Source: Sandaracinus sp964481145
GTDB lineage: Bacteria; Myxococcota_A; Polyangia; Polyangiales; Sandaracinaceae
Assembly (NCBI GenBank): GCA_964481145.1
Contig: CAYZTA010000006.1
Location: 1-64,000, forward strand
DNA length: 64,000 nt
Reading direction: 5' to 3'
Shown: positions 17,242 to 25,771 of the stretch, piece by piece
Numbering within the stretch: position 1 is the stretch's first letter
How the letters are laid out: each line of letters begins with the position of its first letter
Translations under genes and position numbers: made by a program
Notes under the pieces: model-generated
Told to the model about the DNA's origin: nothing
What the model saw: the letters and a program-made list of their open reading frames with translations, nothing else
The model's database searches: none

Positions 17242-18807
17242 CTAACTTGGCTCTCCGGCGGCGACACGGCGGATTTTCCGGGCGAGCTCACGCATGGAGA
17301 TCGGCTTCCCGAGCACCGTCCGGCCCGTTTCGATGAGGGCTTGCTCAAGCGAGTGCGACTGCATACCGCCCGAGAAAAATAGAGTTTTCTCGGCGAGGGA
17401 AGGGTCTCGCTCCATGACTTTCAAATACAATTGGAGACCATCCATGTCGGGCATCACGACATCGCACAACATCACATCGAAACGTTCCATTTTCTCAATG
17501 AAATCGAGTGCAGTTCTGGGGTCAGTCACTGGCACACACTCAAACTCCTCCGTGAGTGAGCTGGTGATCGCACGCAATAGCATCTCGTCATCATCGATGA
17601 TCAGCACACGCAATCTTGCGGTGCTCATGGGTGGCAATGATGTGCCTCGAGGTTCAGGGTCATTCCGTTCCGGACGCGGTAGGACGACTCGAAAGCTCGT
17701 GCCTCGACCGAGCTCGCTTTCGACGAAGATTTCTCCTCCCGAACGATGGATGAGCTCTCGCGAGATCGAGAGCCCGAGTCCCGCCCCCGCGCCGACGTGC
17801 TTGGTCGTAAAGAAGGGGTCGAACACGCGCGCGACCACGTCCTGGGGAATGCCAGGTCCGTTGTCTGCGATCTCAAAGAGGACGACATCCTCGTCATGAC
17901 TGGTCTTGATGAGGAGCTTCCGCTCCTCGCGCCCCTTCGTTTCGAGGGCCTGTAGCGCATTGACGACCAGGTTCGTGACGACCTGCGTCATCGCATTGGG
18001 GGGAGCCAAGACGTGAGGCAATCCAGGATCCAGATCGAGATCGACGTGCGCTTGGAACCGCACCTCCCTGCCGACGAGTCGCAAGACCGTAGCGATTTCA
18101 TCGTTGATGAACGCGGGTTCGGGGCGTGCGTTTTCGTCGGTGCGTTTCGAGAAGACGTTGAGCGCGCGCACGACCGATGTGATGCGGCGTGACGCTGCGA
18201 TGCAGTCGCCCAGACTTTCGAGCCAATCGGAGGCGCGCTGCTGCAACGCGTCCGATTGCTGAAGACGCGGGCGCGCGAGGAGCGCTTCGAGCTCGACACG
18301 CAATCGCTCCGCGTTGGCGAGCACGGCCGTGCTCGGATTGTTGATCTCATGCCCGACGCCCGCGGCCAGAAGCCCGATGGCCGACAAACGCTCGCTGTGA
18401 GCGATACCAGCGGACAGCCGCATGTGGTCGGCACGGAGCCGAAGAATCTGTCGGGCTGTCGCGATCATCCGCACGATGCCCCTTTGGAAGGTCGGCCCAT
18501 TCTCGATCACATCGAAAGCGCCAGCCTGCCTTAGTGACGTTTCGCATTCGAGGGATGTGCCCTCGGGAACCACGATGACGAGAAGGCCGGGCACGGCGCT
18601 CGCGAATGTTTGCGCGCGCACGACTCCACATGAGCCGATCTCTGGCTGCTCCATGATGAGCATCGGGCACTCGCTCATGTCAGGAGGTTCGCCCGAGCTC
18701 TCCCAAGTCTCCGTGACGAGCAGATTTCCTTCGGCGGCGGCCACGATGCGTTCGATGAAATCTGCCCGTTCGTACGTGACCCAAGCATTCAGCGGTTCGG
18801 ATCTCAC
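17242..18807 (-). CDS. hybrid sensor histidine kinase at the end of the TPP/KAS III operon
   Basis: 521 residues from GTG 18807, which overlaps the KAS III stop as GTGA and has GGGAG five bases upstream; an in-frame ATG at 18837 is the alternative. The first 115 residues resemble a degenerate receiver without a clear phospho-acceptor. Then come HisKA (His in GVGHEINNPSTAVLANAERL), HATPase (NGPGIP, GAGLGLSI) and a C-terminal receiver (IIDDDEML, CDVVMPDMDG, GKPIS). No transmembrane helix, so cytoplasmic. It is the fourth gene of an operon with a DUF2378 protein, a TPP enzyme and a KAS III-like enzyme. A kinase sharing an operon with two biosynthetic enzymes suggests it senses, or controls production of, their product. 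That is inference. Confidence 0.9.
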   Translation of the reverse strand: MRSEPLNAWVTYERADFIERIVAAAEGNLLVTETWESSGEPPDMSECPMLIMEQPEIGSCGVVRAQTFASAVPGLLVIVVPEGTSLECETSLRQAGAFDVIENGPTFQRGIVRMIATARQILRLRADHMRLSAGIAHSERLSAIGLLAAGVGHEINNPSTAVLANAERLRVELEALLARPRLQQSDALQQRASDWLESLGDCIAASRRITSVVRALNVFSKRTDENARPEPAFINDEIATVLRLVGREVRFQAHVDLDLDPGLPHVLAPPNAMTQVVTNLVVNALQALETKGREERKLLIKTSHDEDVVLFEIADNGPGIPQDVVARVFDPFFTTKHVGAGAGLGLSISRELIHRSGGEIFVESELGRGTSFRVVLPRPERNDPEPRGTSLPPMSTARLRVLIIDDDEMLLRAITSSLTEEFECVPVTDPRTALDFIEKMERFDVMLCDVVMPDMDGLQLYLKVMERDPSLAEKTLFFSGGMQSHSLEQALIETGRTVLGKPISMRELARKIRRVAAGEPS

Positions 18808-19946
18808 ATGTGCTCCCGTGGTTTTTTTTCCCACCATCGAATGACCACTGCGGATCGGGTGAAACCTGCCGAAGGAGAATAGATGAGAACGTTGTCTCCA
18901 TGGCGCAGGCGTTTTTGCCGGCGCGCCTCGTCCAAGTTGGCGAGAATTGCGGCGTCCCCTACATTTGCGATTCGAGCGAAGGTATCGACCACCTTCTCTT
19001 CCGAAATGCCGAGTGCTCGACGACAAGCATCCACGAACCAACCGAGGCTTTGATTGCCCACATAGAGATCGATCTCGGAGAGCTCGAGTCGTGCATCCGC
19101 CAACGCCTGGAAACATGCTTCGCGACAAAAGTCCGGAGCACGAATCCCCGCGGATTTCCCGATATCTGGGTTGAAGGTGGCGAGTTGAAAGATGCCGTCT
19201 CTCGGATTCCACCACTCACGCAGCGGCACGCCGTCTCGTACTGGAGCGAGAACGATTCCGTCGCGAAATGAACCGTCCGTTCGTGAATAGTGTCCTAAAA
19301 GACCGAACCCTGCGGGGACTTCGCCGAGGACCGCTGCGGTCGCGGCATCGCCGAAGTTGGGGGCCTGAGCTTGCTGTGGATGAACGGAACGTGAGCCCAC
19401 GTGCGACTGCACGATCAGCACCCGTCGAAACATCCCCGAGCGAATCAGCGCCGTGGCCGAAAGGAAATGCGCTTGAAAACTTGCGCAGCCCACATCGAGG
19501 CTCCAGGCCACTGCACGGGTGAGTCCGAGTTTGTCTTGAACGGCAGGGGCGTTGGAGGGGATCAAGCGATCGGGCACGAGCGAGTGCACCAAGACGAGAT
19601 CGATCTCATCGGGGGCGACCCCAGCATCTTCGAGTGCTGCTCGTCCAGCCTCGGCTTCGAGATCCGAAATGTCGCGTTCCTTCTCGAGGACATGACGAAG
19701 CCGAGCACCTCGGAACTTGTCGTCTCCGATGGCATGGATGGCTTCGGAGACTTCTTTGGGAAGGACGTTCGGAGCTCCGCTCGAGCTCTTCTCGGGGGTC
19801 AAGGCATCTCCACGTCGCTGTTGCTCGTCACGCGTCGTGAGGATCTCGTCCCAAAACGAATTGTCCCGTACATGAGGAGGTAGCGCGACGCCGATTCCCC
19901 AAACGCCGATGCCGCCAGGAGCGGCGAAATGTTCTTGTCGACTCAT
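18804..19946 (-). CDS. KAS III-like 3-oxoacyl-ACP synthase, active-site His replaced by Asn
   Basis: 380 residues of thiolase fold related to FabH. The nucleophile Cys154 lies in SLDVGCASF. The normal PHQAN motif, which carries the His for decarboxylation, reads VGNQSL, so His is Asn298, and the GNTS motif reads IANVGDA with Asn328 kept. An insertion of charged residues at 30-60 is unlike housekeeping FabH. Loss of His suggests acyl transfer or a non-decarboxylating condensation rather than malonyl-ACP chain initiation. ATG 19946 overlaps the TPP-enzyme stop (ATGA), and the 3' end overlaps the kinase start (GTGA). It is therefore part of a coupled operon, probably making a specialised acyl product. 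Product identity is unknown. Confidence 0.85.
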   Translation of the reverse strand: MSRQEHFAAPGGIGVWGIGVALPPHVRDNSFWDEILTTRDEQQRRGDALTPEKSSSGAPNVLPKEVSEAIHAIGDDKFRGARLRHVLEKERDISDLEAEAGRAALEDAGVAPDEIDLVLVHSLVPDRLIPSNAPAVQDKLGLTRAVAWSLDVGCASFQAHFLSATALIRSGMFRRVLIVQSHVGSRSVHPQQAQAPNFGDAATAAVLGEVPAGFGLLGHYSRTDGSFRDGIVLAPVRDGVPLREWWNPRDGIFQLATFNPDIGKSAGIRAPDFCREACFQALADARLELSEIDLYVGNQSLGWFVDACRRALGISEEKVVDTFARIANVGDAAILANLDEARRQKRLRHGDNVLIYSPSAGFTRSAVVIRWWEKKPREHM

Positions 19947-21610
19947 TGATCCTTCGTGCCGAACTGTTTGAGCGCTGCCACACGTTGATTGCCACCCAGG
20001 CGAATCTCGGGATCGATGCGGACGTCGAGGACGACCGGACCTTCGTGTCCGACGAGCCCGGCGCGAAGCTCTTCCTTCGTGCGCACGACGTAGCCGGTTG
20101 CCCCCATGCTGTGGGCCATCTCTGCGAAATCGACCATAGGAGTCGAGAAGTCTGGCGTTCGTGCGAAGAGGTCCATCATGCCGTGATGCACCATGTTGAG
20201 ACGCCCATCGTTGATGACGACGAAGGTGGTGCGCAGTCCATGCTGCACGGCGGTCGTGAGCTCGTTGCCGAACATCAAGAAGCCACCATCACCACAAATC
20301 GCGAATGTGCGCCGGTTGGGCGCGCCGAGCTGATATCCAATCGCAGCTCCGAGTCCAGAACCCATGGAGCCGAATCCAAGGCAGGTCAAAAAATCTGCGT
20401 GTGTGCCCACCTTGAGATAATGGAGCGCGACGCTCAGATGCTCTCCCATGTCCGCTGTGAAGAGCGCATCTTTGGGGCAGACGTCGTTCATGACTTGGAC
20501 GACTTCCATCGTCGTCAATGCGCCATGAGGCGATGGCGTGAGGGGTTGTGTTTGGAGACGAGAACTCGAGACTGGAGGGGGAGTCACACGGTCTTCGCTC
20601 CGATATTCGAGCATGCGCCCGATCACCTGATCCGCCGGACCCACGAGCCCCAAATCGATCGTATAATTTTTTCCGAGTTGAGCCGAGTCGATATCGATCT
20701 GAATGAACGAACGCGTGGCTCGGAGAAGTGGGGTCCATGCATTCGTCGTGAAGTCGTTGAGACCGGTTCCCACGGCCAGCAAGACGTCGACACCCTTCTG
20801 CAGGTGTTGGATGACCGACTCGTGTCCGCCGAATCCCACGATGCCGAGGTAGAGCGGGTGATCTTCTGGAAAAACGCCTTTCCCTTTCGTCGTGACACAG
20901 ACCGACGCACCCGTGTGCTCGGCGAGTCGTCGCAACGCGCGCTTGCTCGTGCTTTCTCGTACGCCAGAGCCCGCCAAAATGAGCGGATTTTTGGCACGTT
21001 CGAGCAAATCGAGCGCGCGCCTCGCAGCAACGGGATCGATCTCGAATGAGGTCCGTACGCTGCCAGCCACAGGTTGTGGAGTGACTGGGGCGCATGCGAC
21101 ATCGAGAGGGAGAGAAATGAACACAGGTCCCTGACGACCGCTGAACGCAGTCGAGAGCGCTTTGCGCAGGAGAGAGGCGGCTGGCCCTGGATTGGAGAGC
21201 ATCACGCTCATCTTCGTCACGCGCCGCATGATTGCGACGGAGTCGAAACCAGAAGGCGACCCTTCCTGGAGTGCTCCCCGACCGAACGCGGAGCGCGCCA
21301 CTTCGCCTGCGATATGAACGACGGGGACCCCTTCATAGAAGGCTGAGGCGATGCCCGTGAGGGCGTTGGTGATGCCCGGCCCGGCTGTCGTCAGCACGAC
21401 GCCTGGACGTCCCGTCGCCATCGCGTATCCAATCGCGAGAAATCCCGCCATCGCTTCATGCTTGGTCGTCACGATCCGGATATCGGGGCGCTCTAAAAGA
21501 GCGTCGTAAAATCCGCTGATCGCTCCTCCCGGAACGCCGAACACGACGTTCACTCCGAAATCACGGAGCACATCGATCAATTGAACGGAGACAGTCGTGC
21601 TTGGAGCCAT
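19943..21610 (-). CDS. thiamine pyrophosphate-dependent enzyme, acetolactate synthase-like
   Basis: 555 residues with the three-domain layout of the acetohydroxyacid synthase/benzaldehyde lyase superfamily. The N-terminal PYR domain has catalytic Glu52 in TTKHEAMAGF and the loop TTAGPGITNALTGIASAF. The central domain (about 190-330) resembles the nucleotide-binding fold (ILAGSGVRES). The C-terminal PP domain binds TPP-Mg through GDGG at 440-443 and NDGRLN at 467-472. It reads as a carboligase or decarboxylase that joins two carbonyl units; the exact reaction is not determined by motifs. No regulatory subunit (IlvH) or other branched-chain genes are nearby, which argues against a housekeeping role. 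The DUF2378 gene ends 6 bp upstream and KAS III overlaps the 3' end. Confidence 0.88.
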   Translation of the reverse strand: MAPSTTVSVQLIDVLRDFGVNVVFGVPGGAISGFYDALLERPDIRIVTTKHEAMAGFLAIGYAMATGRPGVVLTTAGPGITNALTGIASAFYEGVPVVHIAGEVARSAFGRGALQEGSPSGFDSVAIMRRVTKMSVMLSNPGPAASLLRKALSTAFSGRQGPVFISLPLDVACAPVTPQPVAGSVRTSFEIDPVAARRALDLLERAKNPLILAGSGVRESTSKRALRRLAEHTGASVCVTTKGKGVFPEDHPLYLGIVGFGGHESVIQHLQKGVDVLLAVGTGLNDFTTNAWTPLLRATRSFIQIDIDSAQLGKNYTIDLGLVGPADQVIGRMLEYRSEDRVTPPPVSSSRLQTQPLTPSPHGALTTMEVVQVMNDVCPKDALFTADMGEHLSVALHYLKVGTHADFLTCLGFGSMGSGLGAAIGYQLGAPNRRTFAICGDGGFLMFGNELTTAVQHGLRTTFVVINDGRLNMVHHGMMDLFARTPDFSTPMVDFAEMAHSMGATGYVVRTKEELRAGLVGHEGPVVLDVRIDPEIRLGGNQRVAALKQFGTKDQ

Positions 21611-21616
21611 TTGAAC

Positions 21617-22270
21617 TCACCGCTTCCGGAAGGTTTTTCCTGGAATTCGTATACGAATGATGCCGTCGAAAGGTCCGTCGAGCTCGGACACGAGTTCAAG
21701 AGCAGGGATCCCGCAAATCCGCGAAGCACCTTCGATGGCGCCGACCATGGCATGTTCGATATAAACGTATTCGTTCCGAAAGCGAACGATGATCTCGGGT
21801 TCGGTCACGGATTCGACAATGAAACGTGAATACGAGAGAAGCGTTTCGCTCGCATACGCACGCTCGAGCATGCGCAGCATCGAGAGGAGATCGGGGGTGA
21901 CGACCGCGAGGGCGGCGCGTCCAAGCATCGTCTTGGCCCATGCATCGAAAGCACCCGACTGCAATTCACGAATGCCGGGGTAGATTTCCGAAGCGCCGTA
22001 ATGAATCTGGGAGAGCACCACGAGTCGCGTTAGATAATCGCGAACCGGATACATGCGAAACATCGAGAACTGATGGATGCGAAAGAAGGTGCGATATTCG
22101 GCTTGCGTATCCGCCGAAAGCGCACCTGCACGATCGTCCAGCATGTTGAAGAAGGCACCGCGACAAGTGGCTTCGAGCGGGATTTGTAGGAGTCGCTGTT
22201 CAAGATCCGTGTGCTGAAAACAGGCGGCAAGGCTGGCTCGCGGTTCGCTTCGGCTCGAAGATCGGATCAT
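21617..22270 (-). CDS. DUF2378 (TIGR02265-like) myxobacterial family protein
   Basis: 217 residues from ATG 22270. A TTG at 22285, with GGGGTGA upstream, is an alternative. The pattern fits the DUF2378 family, which is expanded in myxobacteria: an early CRGAFFNML strand/helix, a central MYPVRDYLTRLVVLSQIHYG, then GIRELQSGAFDAWAKTMLGR, and late VYIEHAMVGAIEGASRICG. Members are soluble, about 180-220 residues long, of unknown biochemical function, and often sit near signalling genes. Here it is the first gene of the operon with the TPP enzyme, KAS III and histidine kinase, ending 6 bp before the TPP gene. The heme-NO-binding-like fold has been suggested for similar proteins, but I see no clear proximal His signature to support it. 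Confidence 0.75.
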   Translation of the reverse strand: MIRSSSRSEPRASLAACFQHTDLEQRLLQIPLEATCRGAFFNMLDDRAGALSADTQAEYRTFFRIHQFSMFRMYPVRDYLTRLVVLSQIHYGASEIYPGIRELQSGAFDAWAKTMLGRAALAVVTPDLLSMLRMLERAYASETLLSYSRFIVESVTEPEIIVRFRNEYVYIEHAMVGAIEGASRICGIPALELVSELDGPFDGIIRIRIPGKTFRKR

Positions 22271-22462
22271 TGCACGATGGATCAAATTCGTTCACCCCCA
22301 ATCTACGTACCGAGACGGCCTCCTTTTACCATGCGTGAGGTGCTCAGACGCATTTAATTGCATGCCTCTGCGATTCGTCGCCTCATCGCTCGATGAAAAA
22401 TGCAACATGCTTTCGCCATGATCAGGCCTTCATCTAAGCGCGGCTTGCAGGTATGGTGAAGC

Positions 22463-24880
22463 ATGAGGTGGAGGATGCGGCGCTTGTCTTATCACAACCT
22501 GTGTGGGCTCGGCTTGGGGGCCTTTTTCACAGTCGTGCTCGCTGGTTGTGAGTGCACTGGAACCCTCAGCAGCGACGGCGATGCAGGTCCAGGCATGGAC
22601 GGTGGCCATCGAGATGCGGCGCCCACCCCAGACGGAGCACAGCGCGATGGTGGGCCGCCGCTCTGTCGGACGGATCTCGACTGCCCCGCTGGGCTCCTCT
22701 GCTTCGATCGTCGATGTCAGCCCGATCCATGCGCGACATCCAATCCCTGCGATGCAGAAGGAGAGCGATGTCGTGCGGTGTGTGTCGATCTCGTCGACCC
22801 CTGTGCTGGAGTCACGTGTGGAGCCAGTGAGACGTGCATCAATGGAGTGTGTTTTCCCGGGTGTTTGCCCGTGGCCTGCGAAGGCAAGATCTGCGCGGAC
22901 GGTGAGTTCTGCGATCCTTCGAGTGGTCAATGCGTCGACATTCTCGGGTGCAGTGCCCAGTGTGGAAACTCCCGTGCGTGTCATCTGACGTGTACTCCGC
23001 GCTCGGCCTGTGAAGGAGTGACGTGCGATGAGGGGCAGTTCTGTCGCGCGGGTGCGTGCATTCCCAACCCGTGTTTCGGAGTCACGTGCGCGCCCGGTGA
23101 GGTTTGCCAAAACGGAGCCTGTATTGCGACATGCGAATGCGACCCGCCGTGTGTTCCCCCGAATCGTTGTGTAGCGAACCGTTGTGTGTGCGCGCCGAGC
23201 TGCGCTCCCGATGCGGCATGTGGAACCCCCGATGGCTGTGGCGGATTCTGTGTGGGCCGATGTGCCGGCGAAAATGAGGAGTGCAACCCCGACACGGGGG
23301 TCTGTGAATGCATTCCGCACTGCGATGAAGACGCCGCGTGCGGAGACGACGATGGGTGTGGTGGACGATGCACAGGCCCTTGCGCCGATGAACGTGCATG
23401 CGTGGACGGCGTCTGCACGTGCACGGATGCATGCCTGCCGGCGGGCATGGTCGACTGCGGGATGGAGATCCCCGACACATGCATGGGGAGCTTGGACTGC
23501 ACGGGCAATGGCACCCGCTGTCCTTCGGGTTCGAGCTGTAATGGCGGCCGTTGCTGTCCGCAATGCCCCAACGCGAACAGCGTGGCTTGTGGGATGGCGA
23601 TTCCTCCTCCGGTCGATTCGACTGGAGCGAGTTGTCGAACATGCAGCGGGGTGGGGAGTCAGTGCTCCGGGAGCACGAGCTGCGTCGATCCTCCTGGATC
23701 AGGCGGCGCGCCGAGCGCGCGGGTGTGTTGCGGAAGCTGTCCTGCGGCTTCGAGTGTGCCGTGCGGCATGGAGATCCCCGATGTGCTCGACGCCCGAGGC
23801 GCGGTCTGTCGGACGTGTACGGGGGTGGGCACGGGAGGCTGCGGAAGCGGCACGAGCTGCGTGGGTGGTGAAGGTGGGATGTGCTGTCAAAACTGCCCTG
23901 GTGCGAGCACTGTGGCCTGCGGAGACCCCATTCCGTCCCCGGACTGTCGAACCTGTAGCGGTTTCGGAAGCCGTTGTCCCAGCGGGACGGCGTGTAGAAA
24001 CCCGCCAGGCACAAGCGGCGCGGCCTCGCGTGTGTGCTGTGGAGATTGTCCCGGCGCGGGCAGCGTCGCGTGCGGTATGCCGATCGCGCCGGTCCTCGAT
24101 TCGGATGGCGCCGTGTGTCGCACCTGCGGCACGGGCACGATGTGTGGGGCGGGTTCGGAGTGTCGAAGTGGGTCGTGTTGTCCGCTCTGTCCCGCAGCGA
24201 ACAGCGTGGCGTGCGGAGTCGATATTCCCGATCAGCGCGACAGCACCGGCGCGGTGTGTCGCACCTGTGGGACTGGCACGATGTGCGAGTCTGGCCGCTC
24301 CTGCACAGGAGGCTCCTGCTGCGCGATGTGCGCAGCGCCGGGCAACCTCGACTGTGGTGTCAATCCGGTGGAAGCTCCGGGCTGCCCGAGCTGTCCCAAC
24401 GGAACGCGTTGCCCTTCGGGTTCGGCCTGCCGTGATGGAAGCTGTTGCTCTCCGAGTTGTACGGCGCCTTCGACTCGAGCTTGCGGCAGTACACCCAGCG
24501 ATGGCTGTGGCGGCACCTGCTCGCCAGGCACATTGTGCATGAACGATGGAGAGACCTGCTCCGGCAATCCATTGCGCTGCACGTGCACTCCGTCCTGTGA
24601 GGGGCGACGCTGCGGCGAGTCCGATGGGTGCGGTGGAGAGTGTATCGGAACTTGCGATCCCGGCTTCGTGTGCACGGAGCGCCCACCGCCTGCGGCACCT
24701 GGAGACTATCAATGCGAGCCGAGTGCATGCATTCCGAGCTGCGGTTTGTGTCAGTCTTGTATTTTCGGAATGTGTGAACCGTTGACGTGCGCGCCCGGAG
24801 AGAACGCCTGTTTGTTCACCTGCGAGTGCTGCGCGCCGAGTCAGATTTGTTCGGTCAATGGCTGTATGGATTTCGGATGA
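22463..24880 (+). CDS. very cysteine-rich secreted lipoprotein with tandem CC/GC repeats
   Basis: 805 residues with an ideal lipobox (VVLAGC) ending a signal peptide, then an Asp/Gly linker. I count roughly 135 cysteines, about one residue in six. The first half has short EGF/dickkopf-like modules (CxxGxxCxxGxC) and modules of DGCGGxC type. The central part repeats a unit of about 40-60 residues: CPxAxSVxCGMxIP, DSxGAxCRTC, GTxxxCxSGxxC, CC. The C-terminus returns to short Cys modules and ends in MDFG. The density of paired Cys predicts a rigid, fully disulfide-bonded rod on the outer membrane surface. There is no enzymatic motif, so an adhesive, protective or metal-binding role is possible. 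It stands alone between a divergent operon and a convergent lipoprotein whose stop is 4 bp away. Confidence 0.85.
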   Translation: MRWRMRRLSYHNLCGLGLGAFFTVVLAGCECTGTLSSDGDAGPGMDGGHRDAAPTPDGAQRDGGPPLCRTDLDCPAGLLCFDRRCQPDPCATSNPCDAEGERCRAVCVDLVDPCAGVTCGASETCINGVCFPGCLPVACEGKICADGEFCDPSSGQCVDILGCSAQCGNSRACHLTCTPRSACEGVTCDEGQFCRAGACIPNPCFGVTCAPGEVCQNGACIATCECDPPCVPPNRCVANRCVCAPSCAPDAACGTPDGCGGFCVGRCAGENEECNPDTGVCECIPHCDEDAACGDDDGCGGRCTGPCADERACVDGVCTCTDACLPAGMVDCGMEIPDTCMGSLDCTGNGTRCPSGSSCNGGRCCPQCPNANSVACGMAIPPPVDSTGASCRTCSGVGSQCSGSTSCVDPPGSGGAPSARVCCGSCPAASSVPCGMEIPDVLDARGAVCRTCTGVGTGGCGSGTSCVGGEGGMCCQNCPGASTVACGDPIPSPDCRTCSGFGSRCPSGTACRNPPGTSGAASRVCCGDCPGAGSVACGMPIAPVLDSDGAVCRTCGTGTMCGAGSECRSGSCCPLCPAANSVACGVDIPDQRDSTGAVCRTCGTGTMCESGRSCTGGSCCAMCAAPGNLDCGVNPVEAPGCPSCPNGTRCPSGSACRDGSCCSPSCTAPSTRACGSTPSDGCGGTCSPGTLCMNDGETCSGNPLRCTCTPSCEGRRCGESDGCGGECIGTCDPGFVCTERPPPAAPGDYQCEPSACIPSCGLCQSCIFGMCEPLTCAPGENACLFTCECCAPSQICSVNGCMDFG

Positions 24881-24884
24881 GCTG

Positions 24885-25562
24885 TCAGTGACGCATCCGC
24901 ATCCCTTGTGCGCACGCGGCGTAGTGCCGCTCGGCGGTTTCGGGATCGGGTGCGTCACAGCGCATCGCCATGGGAGCCGCCACTCGAAGGGCGAGCCATT
25001 GCTGCTGTTCATCTCGGATCACTTGCCGCAGTCCGTTCGAGTCTCGATATCGTTGACCGATCTGAGGGACCTCTCCGCCAAAGACATTGGCCACGATGAA
25101 AAGCGCCCTCTCGGTGTCCATTGCGGCTGCGCTGCATGATCGTTCGCTTCCACCTGCGCAACGGCACGCGATCCAGGCTTCCTCACGAACATTGCCGGCA
25201 TCGCAAAACGATCTCCACTCGGGTTCTGAATCACTGCGTGGTACGAGGACTTGCAAACATGCATGCTCAGGACATCGATCGCAGTCTCCCTGAGGGGTGG
25301 TGACTCGACATCGAGGGTTCAGCGCACCGCGGCCTTCGCCCGTCACTTGCGCAAGATCGACCGCGGCGAGTGCAAGAATGTTTGCATCGACGGAGGACAC
25401 GCCGGCGTCGTGTGGTGGAACGAGCTCGACATACTCAGTGGTGTGGATGCGAAGTCGATCGCCAAACGATTCCTTTGTTCCAGACGAGCTGCACCCCATG
25501 AGCATCGTCGCGATTGGGAGCACGAACCACCCTGCGACGTGGTGTCCAGACATTCGATGCAT
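24885..25562 (-). CDS. lipoprotein of unknown function with six to eight cysteines
   Basis: 225 residues from ATG 25562, which follows a G-rich Shine-Dalgarno (CGGGGGG). An ATG at 25553 is also possible. A signal peptide ends at TMLMGC, a good lipobox. The mature protein has a polar linker, then a globular part with pairs of cysteines (CRVTTPQGDCDRCPEHAC and CRCAGGSERSC), which could form disulfides or bind metal. I do not recognise a family. It is convergent with the cysteine-rich lipoprotein, with stops 4 bp apart. Longer in-frame extensions upstream look non-coding (Arg/Ser-rich) and were dropped. Confidence 0.7.
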   Translation of the reverse strand: MHRMSGHHVAGWFVLPIATMLMGCSSSGTKESFGDRLRIHTTEYVELVPPHDAGVSSVDANILALAAVDLAQVTGEGRGALNPRCRVTTPQGDCDRCPEHACLQVLVPRSDSEPEWRSFCDAGNVREEAWIACRCAGGSERSCSAAAMDTERALFIVANVFGGEVPQIGQRYRDSNGLRQVIRDEQQQWLALRVAAPMAMRCDAPDPETAERHYAACAQGMRMRH

Positions 25563-25771
25563 GAGGCCCCCCGGGAGAATCTGCTCGGGCTCCTCGCAAC
25601 CCATGCGCCATGTGCATTTGCGATTCGGTGCGGTGGAATCGGGTGCATTCATGCGACTCGCCGCGCCATGTGAGGCAACGAGGAGCCCTCGTCCGAATGT
25701 GGGTCCTTCCTCGTCGCGATGCGTGGCACTTCGCGTGCTCCAAAGAGCAGTTCCCGAGTGGAGGAGGCACG

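Noticed and set aside
22463..24880. CRISPR-like periodicity in the repetitive lipoprotein gene
   Set aside because: Repeats are protein-level, differ in DNA sequence and spacing, and stay in frame.
22430..25012. Antisense frames (377 and 437 codons) opposite the cysteine-rich lipoprotein
   Set aside because: They mirror the Cys codons as Ala/Thr/Arg repeats. The plus strand has the signal peptide, lipobox and repeats.
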